Assembly (NCBI GenBank): GCA_001319865.1
Contig: BBSL01000119.1
Location: 34,401-98,400, forward strand
DNA from: Burkholderia sp. E7m39
GTDB lineage: Bacteria; Pseudomonadota; Gammaproteobacteria; Burkholderiales; Burkholderiaceae
Direction: 5' to 3'
Length of the DNA stretch: 64,000 bases
Below the pieces are notes generated by a model that had not been told where the DNA came from, did not search any database, and saw nothing but the letters and a program-made list of their open reading frames with translations. Numbering within the stretch: position 1 is the stretch's first letter; the number at the start of each line of letters is the position of its first letter. This document shows positions 54,408-63,048 of this stretch, one piece after another. The position numbers and the translations under genes were made by a program.

Positions 54408-56906
54408 GTGGCTACCTTAGCGATTGCACCGGAAACATCGGCCACGGACTCCGCGCGTATCGGCATGAGCGTGGACGCGCTACGCCGCGGCGTGCTCGAT
54501 AACCTCGTTTGCCTGCAGGCTCGCCCGCCCGCTATCGCGACGCCGCACGACTGGTACATGGCGCTCGCCTACAGCGTGCGTGACCGCATGCTGGCGCGCT
54601 GGGCCGCGACATTCGAGACCTACGCCGCGCAGGAATTGCGCGTGGCGTGCTACCTCTCCGCTGAATTTCTGATCGGACCGCAGCTCGGCAACAACCTCGT
54701 CAATCTCGGCATCGAGGACAACGCGCGCGCGGCCATGCGCTCACTGGGCCAGGATCTCGACAGCCTGCTGGCGCTGGAAGAAGAGCCGGGTTTGGGAAAC
54801 GGCGGGCTCGGGCGGCTGGCGGCGTGTTATCTGGATTCGCTCGCGACGCTCCAGATTCCATCCGTCGGCTATGGCATCCGCTATGAATTCGGCATCTTCG
54901 ATCAGGAGATTCGCGATGGCTGCCAGGTCGAGGTGACGGACAAATGGTTGCAGAAAGGCAATCCGTGGGAAATCGTGCGCCCGAACGTCGCGTATTACGT
55001 GGCATTTGGCGGCCATACCGAAAGCAGTAACGACGAACAAGGCCATTACTCGGTGCGCTGGGTGCCGGCGCGCATGGTCAAGGGCGTCGCCTGCGATACG
55101 CCGATGCTGGGCTTTCACGTCAATACCTGCAATACGCTTCGTTTGTGGAAGAGCGAAGCCGTCGAGTCATTCGACCTGCAGGATTTCAACGCCGGCGATT
55201 ACTACCAGGCCGTGCAGGAAAAAGTGATTTCGGAAACGCTGTCGAAGGTGCTGTATCCCAACGACGAACCCGAGGCCGGCAAGCGGCTGCGCCTCGCGCA
55301 GCAGTACTTCTTCGTGTCCTGCTCGTTGCAGGACATGATGCGTCTGCTCGATCTGAAGGGCGAGCCGGTCGCGCGTTTCGCCGATATGTTCACGGTGCAA
55401 CTGAACGACACGCATCCTTCCATCGCGGTTGCCGAGCTGATGCGTCTGCTGGTGGACGTGCGGCGCGTTCCGTGGGACGACGCATGGGAGATCACCTGTC
55501 GCACGCTGTCCTATACCAACCACACGCTCTTGCCCGAGGCGCTCGAAACCTGGGGGCTGCCGCTTTTCAGCCAGTTGCTGCCGCGTCCCTTGGAGATCAT
55601 CTACGAAATCAACCGCCGTTTCCTCGACATGGTGCGGCGCAAGTTTCCAGGCGACGAGGCGCGCGTCGCGCGCATGTCGTTGATCGATGAGAGCGGTGCC
55701 AAAAGAGTCCGCATGGCGCATCTGTCGACGGTCGGCAGTCATGCCGTCAACGGCGTCGCCGAACTGCATTCGACGTTGCTGCGGCAAACTGTGCTGCGCG
55801 ACTTCGCCGAGTTGTGGCCGGAGCGCTTTCAGAACGTGACCAACGGCGTCACGCCGCGCCGTTTCATGCTGCTGAGCAATCCAGGGCTCGCGCGTCTGCT
55901 CGACGACACGGTTGGACAAGGATGGATGACCGATCTCACACGGCTGAGCGCGCTGCAAGCCCATGCGGACGACCCGGCATTCCAGCAGAAGTGGCGCGAC
56001 GTGAAATTGTCGAACAAGAAGGTTCTCGCGGAGCGGATCGCTAACGTCACGAATATTTCCGTGGACCCGAACGCGCTATTCGATATTCAGGTCAAGCGCA
56101 TTCACGAGTACAAGCGGCAGCATCTCAACGCGCTGTACATCATTACGCTTTATCAGCGGTTGCGCCGCAACATCGAACAAGATGTCGTTCCGCGCTGCTT
56201 TGTATTTGGTGGGAAAGCGGCGCCGGGCTACGCGATGGCGAAGCTGATGATCCGGCTGATCACGGGCATCGCGGAGGTCGTCAACAACGACGCGGCGATG
56301 GAGGGCCGACTTAAAGTCGTGTTCTATCCCGACTTCAACGTGAAGAATGCGCATTTCATTTATCCCGCCGCTGATCTGTCCGAGCAGATTTCGACGGCAG
56401 GCAAGGAAGCGTCGGGCACGGGCAACATGAAGTTCATGATGAACGGTGCAGTCACGATCGGAACGTTGGACGGGGCGAATATCGAAATCCGCGACGAAGC
56501 AGGGAGCGATAACTTCTTCCTCTTCGGTCTGACGGCCGAACAGGTGGAACGTATGAAGCGTGAAGGCTATCGGCCCGCGCAGTTTGTCGAGGGCAACGCC
56601 GAATTGCGCGAGACGCTCGATCTGATCGCGGACGGATATTTTTCGCGCGGTGACCGGCAGGTATTCCGTCCGCTCATCGATAACCTGCTCGGCGTCGATC
56701 CGTTCCTCGTGCTCGCCGATTACGCGGACTACGTGGCTTGCCAGCAGCGCGTGAGTGCCGCGTGGCAAGATCCTGCGCGCTGGACGCGAATGTCGATCCT
56801 GAATACGGCGCGCTCGGGGAAGTTCTCGTCGGATCGCGCGATTGGCGAATACTGTGAGCGAATCTGGAAAATCTCGCCCGTGCGAATCGCCCTCGATCAA
56901 GGCTGA
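54408..56906 (+). CDS. glgP: Glycogen/starch phosphorylase
   Basis: An 832-residue GT35 phosphorylase. Landmarks are the N-terminal YLSAEFLIG, GLGNGGLGRLAACYLDS, and the PLP-binding block EASGTGNMKFMMNGA with its Lys, followed by GTLDGANIEI. It releases glucose-1-phosphate from glycogen or maltodextrin. The GTG start follows GAGGGAGAG. The glgX gene begins inside its last 53 bases in another frame, so the two are likely translated together. Confidence 0.96.
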   Translation: MATLAIAPETSATDSARIGMSVDALRRGVLDNLVCLQARPPAIATPHDWYMALAYSVRDRMLARWAATFETYAAQELRVACYLSAEFLIGPQLGNNLVNLGIEDNARAAMRSLGQDLDSLLALEEEPGLGNGGLGRLAACYLDSLATLQIPSVGYGIRYEFGIFDQEIRDGCQVEVTDKWLQKGNPWEIVRPNVAYYVAFGGHTESSNDEQGHYSVRWVPARMVKGVACDTPMLGFHVNTCNTLRLWKSEAVESFDLQDFNAGDYYQAVQEKVISETLSKVLYPNDEPEAGKRLRLAQQYFFVSCSLQDMMRLLDLKGEPVARFADMFTVQLNDTHPSIAVAELMRLLVDVRRVPWDDAWEITCRTLSYTNHTLLPEALETWGLPLFSQLLPRPLEIIYEINRRFLDMVRRKFPGDEARVARMSLIDESGAKRVRMAHLSTVGSHAVNGVAELHSTLLRQTVLRDFAELWPERFQNVTNGVTPRRFMLLSNPGLARLLDDTVGQGWMTDLTRLSALQAHADDPAFQQKWRDVKLSNKKVLAERIANVTNISVDPNALFDIQVKRIHEYKRQHLNALYIITLYQRLRRNIEQDVVPRCFVFGGKAAPGYAMAKLMIRLITGIAEVVNNDAAMEGRLKVVFYPDFNVKNAHFIYPAADLSEQISTAGKEASGTGNMKFMMNGAVTIGTLDGANIEIRDEAGSDNFFLFGLTAEQVERMKREGYRPAQFVEGNAELRETLDLIADGYFSRGDRQVFRPLIDNLLGVDPFLVLADYADYVACQQRVSAAWQDPARWTRMSILNTARSGKFSSDRAIGEYCERIWKISPVRIALDQG

Positions 56907-58983
56907 CGACGGGACGGTTCCGCGCTACCGCGTCGGTGCCGGTTCACGTTTTCCGCCTGGCGCGACCGTTGTCGACGGGGGCGTGAACTTCTGCGTATTT
57001 TGCCGCGACGCATCAAGCGTCGAACTGCTTCTTTATGCAAAGCCGGATAGCGCGACGCCGTTTCAAACCATTACGCTCACGCCTGAGCACAATCGAACGT
57101 TCTTCTACTGGCACGTGTTCGTCGAAGGGCTTCCCGCGCGTGTCTGCTACACATGGCGGGTGAATCGATCCGGCGACATGCAATGCGCCCGTCACGCATA
57201 CGACGACCGTCGCGAACTTCTCGATCCGTTTGCCCGCGCTGTCAGCGATGTGCTGTGGGACCGGCGCATCGCGATCGAAGCGCCGAACGACATGCAGCAG
57301 CGCGTGCCGCGCGCGATGGTCGTCGACCGTATGGGTGTATGCGAGCCGCAGGGCGCGGAGAGCCTCGATGGTGCCGTCATCTATGAGCTTCATGTTGGTG
57401 GCCTGACGCGACACCCGTCTAGCGGTGTGCAACACCCGGGCACGTTCTCCGGACTGATCGAGAAGATTCCCTATCTGCGAGAACTGGGCATCACGCATGT
57501 CGAACTACTGCCCGTCATGGCATTCGACGAGCAGGATGTGCCGCCCGCGGTGGCAGCACGCGGTCTGTCGAACTATTGGGGTTACAGCACGCATAGCTTC
57601 TACAGTCCGCATCCGCGCTATTGTGTCGACCCCGCTCGCGCGCCCGACGAGTTTCGCGCGCTGACGGATGCGCTGCACGCAGCAGGCATCAAGGTGTTGA
57701 TCGACGTGGTCTTCAATCACACCGCGGAGGCTGGCGAGGCGGGGCCCGTGATCAATTTCAAGGGACTGGCCAACGACATCTTCTATCAGCATGATCCGCA
57801 CGACGAATACCGCTACCTGGACTACACGGGCTGTGGAAATACGGTGAGCTGCAACCATCCGCTCGTCACCGCCTATATCGTTCATTGCCTCGAATACTGG
57901 GTCGAAGAACTGGGCGTCGACGGTTTCAGGTTCGATCTGGCCAGCGTGTTTGCCCGTGACCGACATGGCGCATTGATGGTCGATCCGCCATTGCCGTGGG
58001 CGATCGAGTCGTCGCGCATCCTTTCGCGGGTTCCTCTGATTGCGGAAGCGTGGGATGCGGGCGGTCTCTATCATGTCGGCGCATTTCCGGGCATGGCGTG
58101 GGCGGAGTGGAACGGGCGTTATCGTGATGCGATTCGACGCTTCGTGCGCGGCGATCCCGGGATGATCGGCGAGGTTGCCACCTGCATCGCCGGCAGCGCC
58201 GATCTTTACGGCGACGATGGCAGGTTGCCCGCCAACAGCGTCAATTTCGTCACCTGTCACGACGGATTCACGCTTCACGACCTGGTGAGCTACAACGGCA
58301 AGCATAACGAGGCGAATGGCGAAGAGAACCGTGATGGCAGCAACGACAATCTGTCGTGGAATTGCGGGGCGGAAGGCGCTGCGGACAATGCCGATATTGT
58401 CCGGTTGCGTGGCCAGCAGGCCCGCAACCTGATGGCCATTCTGTTTCTTAGTCAGGGCGTGCCGATGTTGCTGGCTGGCGACGAAGTACTTCGCAGCCAG
58501 CGCGGCAACAACAACTGCTATTGCCAGGACAACGCGCTTTCATGGTTCGATTGGGATTGCACCGCGCACGCTTCGACGATGCTGCGCTTCGTGCGCGAGC
58601 TGATCGCACTGCGCAAGCGCCACCCCTGCCTGCGTCGGCGGCGCTTCCTGACAGGACAGCCTGCCCACGGCCAAGCGATGGCGGACGTCTCGTGGCACGG
58701 TGAGCGACTGTACGCGCCGCAGTGGCACGATCCGGGCGCACGCTTGCTTGCGTTCACACTCGGCGGCGAAGTGCAAGACGAGGCGCCGCTTCATGTGATT
58801 CTGAACATGGACGACGCGGTGCACCGCGTCGCGTTGCCTGCGCCTGGCGGCCGGCACTGGCACCGTATCGTCGATACCGCGCGCAATAGTCCAGACGATA
58901 TCGTGGCGCCGCCAGACGAGGGGACCGTGGAGACGGACCATTGTCAGGTACAGGCGCGCAGCGTCGTCGTGCAGGAGGGCTGA
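56854..58983 (+). CDS. glgX: Glycogen debranching enzyme (isoamylase type)
   Basis: A 709-residue GH13/CBM48 protein. The N-terminal CBM48 (about 25-130) is followed by the catalytic barrel with conserved regions VVFNHT, DGFRFDLASV (nucleophile Asp), LIAEAWDAGG (acid/base Glu) and NFVTCHDGFTLHDLVSYN (third Asp). It removes alpha-1,6 branches from limit dextrin left by GlgP. The start is uncertain: GTG at 56854 is used here, and TTG at 56842 is also open; both overlap glgP. Confidence 0.93.
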   Translation: MSESGKSRPCESPSIKADDGTVPRYRVGAGSRFPPGATVVDGGVNFCVFCRDASSVELLLYAKPDSATPFQTITLTPEHNRTFFYWHVFVEGLPARVCYTWRVNRSGDMQCARHAYDDRRELLDPFARAVSDVLWDRRIAIEAPNDMQQRVPRAMVVDRMGVCEPQGAESLDGAVIYELHVGGLTRHPSSGVQHPGTFSGLIEKIPYLRELGITHVELLPVMAFDEQDVPPAVAARGLSNYWGYSTHSFYSPHPRYCVDPARAPDEFRALTDALHAAGIKVLIDVVFNHTAEAGEAGPVINFKGLANDIFYQHDPHDEYRYLDYTGCGNTVSCNHPLVTAYIVHCLEYWVEELGVDGFRFDLASVFARDRHGALMVDPPLPWAIESSRILSRVPLIAEAWDAGGLYHVGAFPGMAWAEWNGRYRDAIRRFVRGDPGMIGEVATCIAGSADLYGDDGRLPANSVNFVTCHDGFTLHDLVSYNGKHNEANGEENRDGSNDNLSWNCGAEGAADNADIVRLRGQQARNLMAILFLSQGVPMLLAGDEVLRSQRGNNNCYCQDNALSWFDWDCTAHASTMLRFVRELIALRKRHPCLRRRRFLTGQPAHGQAMADVSWHGERLYAPQWHDPGARLLAFTLGGEVQDEAPLHVILNMDDAVHRVALPAPGGRHWHRIVDTARNSPDDIVAPPDEGTVETDHCQVQARSVVVQEG

Positions 58984-59054
58984 GCGTACAAAGTCGAAAG
59001 GCGCAGCGAGAGAGCCAGCGACGGCTTCCCGGCATCACTCGCCCGGTCGCGGAT

Positions 59055-59318
59055 TCAAGGAGATAGTCGGTCGTCTATCACGCGCTGTGCCGCGTTCGAT
59101 CCCGCTGTGATCGCGTCGTTCTCGGTATCGAAGAGGCGGTTTCCTTCATTGACGAGCCGGATCGGTACGCCTATGGGTCTTCGCGGGTCGGGTGTGCAAA
59201 TGCTTACCACCGCGATATATCCGACTGGCGGGCCATAGGTGAATTCGCTCGACAGAGCCCGCACCGACTCGATCTTCACCGTGACCTCAAAGTCTTTGTA
59301 CGAGTACATTTTTTCCAT
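59055..59318 (-). CDS. Hypothetical protein
   Basis: An 87-residue soluble protein beginning MEKMYSYKDFEVTVKIESV, with strands suggesting a small beta-rich fold and a C-terminal helix (ENDAITAGSNAAQRVIDD). GGGAGTG precedes the chosen ATG; the open frame extends 42 codons further without a ribosome site. I recognise no family. It is convergent with glgX (71-base gap). Confidence 0.6.
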   Translation of the reverse strand: MEKMYSYKDFEVTVKIESVRALSSEFTYGPPVGYIAVVSICTPDPRRPIGVPIRLVNEGNRLFDTENDAITAGSNAAQRVIDDRLSP

Positions 59319-59567
59319 TGACTCACTCCCAACGCAGCAAAACGCGAACACGGCGCATGTCAGGTTAAACCAAAACGCCATTCGACATCCTGAAGCATCC
59401 ATTTCAGTGCGGTATTCGCGAACACGCATTGGACCAAAGTCCAATACAACATCGTTTTTGATGCGTATAGGCTCGAATCAGGCGAAATCTTCAGCGACAG
59501 GGACGCGACGCCGATCAGTAGCAGGGTCAGCGTTACGGTGCGACGGCGACCAACGACGGAGGTAATT

Positions 59568-60152
59568 ATGCGTAGAAGAAACTTTTTAGGAGCCGTCGGC
59601 GCGACGCTTGCCGTCACGGGCACTTCGCTCATCGGCACGCCTGCGATACGCGATGCCGTCGCAAGCGAGTCCAATACGGCGAAACGTCATGAAATCGATG
59701 CCAAGGTCAACGGAACGCTGTCGAAGCTGTATGAGACGGTCAAAGGATCAAGAGAACTGGTTTCCAAGGCGAATGGCGTTCTCGTGTTCCCCTCGGTCAT
59801 CAAGGTTGGTTTCATTGCGGGAGGCGAGTACGGCGAAGGCGCATTGCATGTCGGCGGGAAATCGGTTGGCTACTACAGCACGGTCGCGGGATCGTTTGGC
59901 CTGCAGGCAGGGGCACAATCGAAAGCGGTCATCTTCCTGTTCATGACGCATGACGCGCTAAGCAAATTTCGCAATTCCAAAGGCTGGTCGGTCGGAGGCG
60001 AGGGATCAGTCGCGTTGCTAAAGGTCGGAGCGAATGGAGAGATCGACACGACAACGGCCACTGCACCCGTCGAAGCGATCGTGATGACCAACGCTGGGCT
60101 GATGGGAGACGTGTCGCTGTCCGGGACCAAGGTTTCGCGACTGAAAATCTGA
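59568..60152 (+). CDS. SYLF/YSC84-domain lipid-binding protein with Tat-like signal
   Basis: A 194-residue secreted protein. The N-terminus has a twin-arginine-like signal (RRRNFLGAVGATL) ending near AVASE. The SYLF domain follows, with KANGVLVFPSVIKVGFIAGG, EYGEGAL, SFGLQAGAQSKAVIFLFM and GWSVGGEGSVAL, matching YSC84-like phosphoinositide/lipid-binding proteins. The role in bacteria is not settled; envelope lipid binding is the usual guess. GGAGG seven bases before the ATG gives a firm start. Confidence 0.9.
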   Translation: MRRRNFLGAVGATLAVTGTSLIGTPAIRDAVASESNTAKRHEIDAKVNGTLSKLYETVKGSRELVSKANGVLVFPSVIKVGFIAGGEYGEGALHVGGKSVGYYSTVAGSFGLQAGAQSKAVIFLFMTHDALSKFRNSKGWSVGGEGSVALLKVGANGEIDTTTATAPVEAIVMTNAGLMGDVSLSGTKVSRLKI

Positions 60153-60269
60153 TCGCGAAGCAATCGCGTTTGCTTGCCGGTTCTAGCGAATCGATGGCCA
60201 TATCAAACCCCGATCCCGCCAGGATCGGTTCCCTTCGTACGACGGCTCTTTTCGATGGGAGATGATGTC

Positions 60270-60527
60270 ATGGCTGAGCGTCGATGCCTCTTGACGGCCT
60301 TTGTTCTAGCGATAGTTCTGACCAGTACTTCGAATGTTTCGTGGGCGACGGAGCAGGCCCAGCAACGCCGCGCCGGACGCGACGTCCGGCAGGATACCCG
60401 CCAGGGCTCACGACACACCAAGCAGGACTGTCGCGCTGCCGATCAAAAAAGCAATTCGCAATGTCGTCAGGACAAGCGGCAGACGAAGCAGCACGGGCGA
60501 CAGGCGGCCCGCGACATCAAGTATTGA
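60270..60527 (+). CDS. Small basic exported protein
   Basis: An 85-residue protein with a Sec signal peptide (LLTAFVLAIVLTSTSNVSWA) and a mature part of about 60 residues very rich in Arg, Gln and Lys (RRAGRDVRQDTRQG...). The low-complexity mature part suggests an unstructured periplasmic polycation. GGGAGA upstream supports the ATG. It lies between two other envelope genes on the same strand. Confidence 0.65.
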   Translation: MAERRCLLTAFVLAIVLTSTSNVSWATEQAQQRRAGRDVRQDTRQGSRHTKQDCRAADQKSNSQCRQDKRQTKQHGRQAARDIKY

Positions 60528-60605
60528 GCGCAGCGTCAGGAATGCCGTCCTGGCAGCGTTGTGATAAATCAATGTACCGTTTGCAGCATGAAACAGGGGA
60601 ATCCG

Positions 60606-60992
60606 ATGCGTGCCCGTCTCGCGCTGACTGTCTGTGCGGTGCTTCTCACTGGCTGCAACACGCCACCGATACCGCCAGGCAAACCTCTCGACATACCCAC
60701 GGCATTGGAACAGGTCATGCAGGGCCTGTGCAGCTTCAAGAAAGAACAGGCGGCGCGCGGGCAAGACGCGGGTGTCGCGATTGACTCGATCACCGTCGAA
60801 CTCGATCTGACTGTCGACGGCGCGAGAAATCCGCCCGTGGCAGTCGCACCGGATATCCAGTTCATCCCTACGGTCAGCTACGGGCAGATCATCACGGCCA
60901 ACAGAGGAAGCCGCTTGGCGCTAACGCTGAAGAATAAAGGCGGCAGCGGCGTTCCCGCGGGCGACTGCGAGATGACCAAAGCCGCAAAGTAG
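60606..60992 (+). CDS. Lipoprotein of unknown function
   Basis: A 128-residue protein with a lipobox (LLTGC, Cys about 17) followed by a Pro-rich linker and a beta-rich domain containing SITVELDLTV and LALTLKNK. The pattern is reminiscent of trypsin-co-occurring type 2 domains, but the match is weak and unverified. GGGGA precedes the ATG used; two ATGs upstream in frame are less likely. Confidence 0.7.
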   Translation: MRARLALTVCAVLLTGCNTPPIPPGKPLDIPTALEQVMQGLCSFKKEQAARGQDAGVAIDSITVELDLTVDGARNPPVAVAPDIQFIPTVSYGQIITANRGSRLALTLKNKGGSGVPAGDCEMTKAAK

Positions 60993-61096
60993 CGGATGTC
61001 GCCTCGAACGATCGTGATGGCGACGTCCTGTTGGCGTTCGTTCGGGCGGCGAGTACTTTGCGATTTTCATCGCATGCTCATTCGCGCTCATTCGCT

Positions 61097-62698
61097 TTAG
61101 CGCCGGCCGCCGCGTGCTCCGCCGCCTCCGCCACCCCGGGCTGCACCTGATGCACGGTTGAAGTTCGAGGACTGGACACTCGACCGACCGCGATTGTAGT
61201 CGCGCTGAGTAGCGCCGCCTGCACCGACGCCCTGAAATGCCGTGTCGCGTCCACCGCCCTGGTAGCCGTTGCTTCGATAGCTTGTTTGCGCGCCTGCTGC
61301 ACCGGCACGATTGGGCGATTGCGCGCGGTTGCCTGCCGCCGCGGCCTGATTGGACATCTGCGCGCGATTGCCCGATTCCGCATTGCGCCGCCCCGTGGTG
61401 GCGCGATTGCCGTTGGCTGCGCTGCTGTTGGCCGTCTGCGCGCGATTGCCCGCCGCACCCTCACGATTAGCGCCTCCCCGATTGCCCGCACCCGCGCTAT
61501 TCGGCCGGCCTGCGCGGTCGGCGGCAGCCACGTTGTTGGCGCGTCCGGTGCGGTTAGAGGCTGGCTGGTTGCCTGCTTGCGGCCGATTGGCCACGTTCGC
61601 GCGATCGGTTGGCGTGCCCGCGCGTCCGCGGTAGTCGCGCCGGGCGTCGGCGCCTTGCGCGCCTCGGGCGTATTTATCGCGCGTTGCGTTGTCGCGATAC
61701 GCGACGCCCTGACGATGTCCCGCATCGTGTTGCCATCTGCCGCCCTCGACTTTGGTACGGTCGAAATTGCGGTCGATATTCGTAGCCTTGTTGACGTTGA
61801 TGTTGACGTCGTGACTATTCCAGTTGCAATTGCCGAAGATCGCGCCTGCGGCTGCGATCCCGAGTCCCCATGCGAACCCGGTCGCGAGCGCGGCACCGGG
61901 ATAGTAGGCCGGATAGGGCGGCCAATAGGTCGGCGGGTAGGCGGGCGCGCTCCAGCCGCCGTACACCACGGTGGGATTGTAGGAGGGTACATAGACGACC
62001 TGCGGATTGGTCGGCTCGATACGCACGATGGTTTGCGGCGCCGGGGCCGCTGCGCTTCCCTGGGGCGGCGGGGCGCCTTGCGTCGAAGGCGCTTCGACGA
62101 TCACCTTCTGCTGCGCGTTCGACGTCAGGTTGCCTGCTTGTTGCGCTCGCACGCGCAGTCGCTGGATGGCGTCAAGCACATCCTTCTGATTGGCGAGGAA
62201 CGCATCGCCGAGCCGCTGGGTCCAGTCGAGCTTGTCGTTCATGGGTTCGAGCACCTGCGGAAAGGCGACCAACGACTTGACGCTGACGTCCCACGACTGG
62301 TCCTGCACCGCTTTCACGGCCGCGTCGCCCTTCAGGTTCCGGTGCTCCTTCACCCAGCGCGCGGCATGCACGATTTCGAGCGGATACGTCGACGCCATCA
62401 GGACCTGCGACAGCAGCGAATCGGGGTAGAGCGCAATCGGGGCGACCAGCGCCTCGATTTCCTGCGGCGGCATCTGGCTCGCCGCAGGCAGGGGTTCCGA
62501 CGCCGGGACGGGAGCCGATGCCGCCATCTCAACGGACGCAGCGGCAGGAGCCGAAGCAGACTCAGAAGCAGCCGCAGAAGCAGGCACAGAAGCGGAAGCG
62601 GCCTTGGTCTGAGACTGCTGATCCTGTTCCTTCGCCGGACAGGCAGCCAACAGGATGACGAAGCAAGTGCTCAAGAGTCTTGCGATCCAGTTCGACAT
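61097..62698 (-). CDS. DUF3300 lipoprotein with Asn/Arg/Ala-rich tail
   Basis: A 533-residue protein with a lipobox (LLAAC, Cys about 20). An Ala/Ser-rich linker leads to the DUF3300 domain (about 75-300; LVAPIALYPDSLLSQVLMAS, VPSYNPTVVYGGW, a Pro/Tyr stretch, then GFAWGLGIAAAGAIFGN). The rest is low-complexity: GNRAQ-like and NRAG repeats, then a Gly-rich end. It is presumably envelope-attached and its function is unknown. The second ATG (GGGGA at six bases) is preferred over one two codons earlier. Confidence 0.88.
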   Translation of the reverse strand: MSNWIARLLSTCFVILLAACPAKEQDQQSQTKAASASVPASAAASESASAPAAASVEMAASAPVPASEPLPAASQMPPQEIEALVAPIALYPDSLLSQVLMASTYPLEIVHAARWVKEHRNLKGDAAVKAVQDQSWDVSVKSLVAFPQVLEPMNDKLDWTQRLGDAFLANQKDVLDAIQRLRVRAQQAGNLTSNAQQKVIVEAPSTQGAPPPQGSAAAPAPQTIVRIEPTNPQVVYVPSYNPTVVYGGWSAPAYPPTYWPPYPAYYPGAALATGFAWGLGIAAAGAIFGNCNWNSHDVNINVNKATNIDRNFDRTKVEGGRWQHDAGHRQGVAYRDNATRDKYARGAQGADARRDYRGRAGTPTDRANVANRPQAGNQPASNRTGRANNVAAADRAGRPNSAGAGNRGGANREGAAGNRAQTANSSAANGNRATTGRRNAESGNRAQMSNQAAAAGNRAQSPNRAGAAGAQTSYRSNGYQGGGRDTAFQGVGAGGATQRDYNRGRSSVQSSNFNRASGAARGGGGGGARGGRR

Positions 62699-63048
62699 TG
62701 TCATTCCCCGGTTGTGATAGGACGACCGCGGCGATTGCTGAACCCTGGTCAGGTTCTCTGTTACTTTGCCGGACGCGAACGAAGGTCATCTATATCAGAC
62801 TAGTACTCGTCGTCGTGTCGATACAAATTTGACCGTTGAGACTGATGCGTCGAAAGATTGAATAATCGCGCGACTGTGTCGGAAACCGATTTCCGCACAA
62901 GCGCGAACGAAGAACAAAAAAGCTTCTCTTGAACTTTATACTGGGAGCGCTCCAGAGGCTTTCCCTTAGAACAGGTTTGGACTGAACTGTAGCAGCAACG
63001 GCAATGAGTGATTCGTGAACTGCACTGTTCCGCGGAGGGTACGCGATC
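62699..63048. other. DUF3300-sulP divergent region
   Basis: A 350-base shared promoter region with low GC in its centre. It contains a 6-bp hairpin (CGGAAA, CCGA, TTTCCG at 62880-62895), a TATACT -10 like element near 62936, and the palindrome GAGCGCTC at about 62945-62952 flanked by CTG/CAG. These are candidate regulatory sites for the anion transporter; none is certain. Confidence 0.4.

Noticed and set aside
59360..59567. Hydrophobic minus-strand frame before the SYLF gene
   Set aside because: It encodes a membrane-like stretch, but there is no start codon with a ribosome site and it runs into the front of the SYLF gene on the other strand. Kept only as a note.
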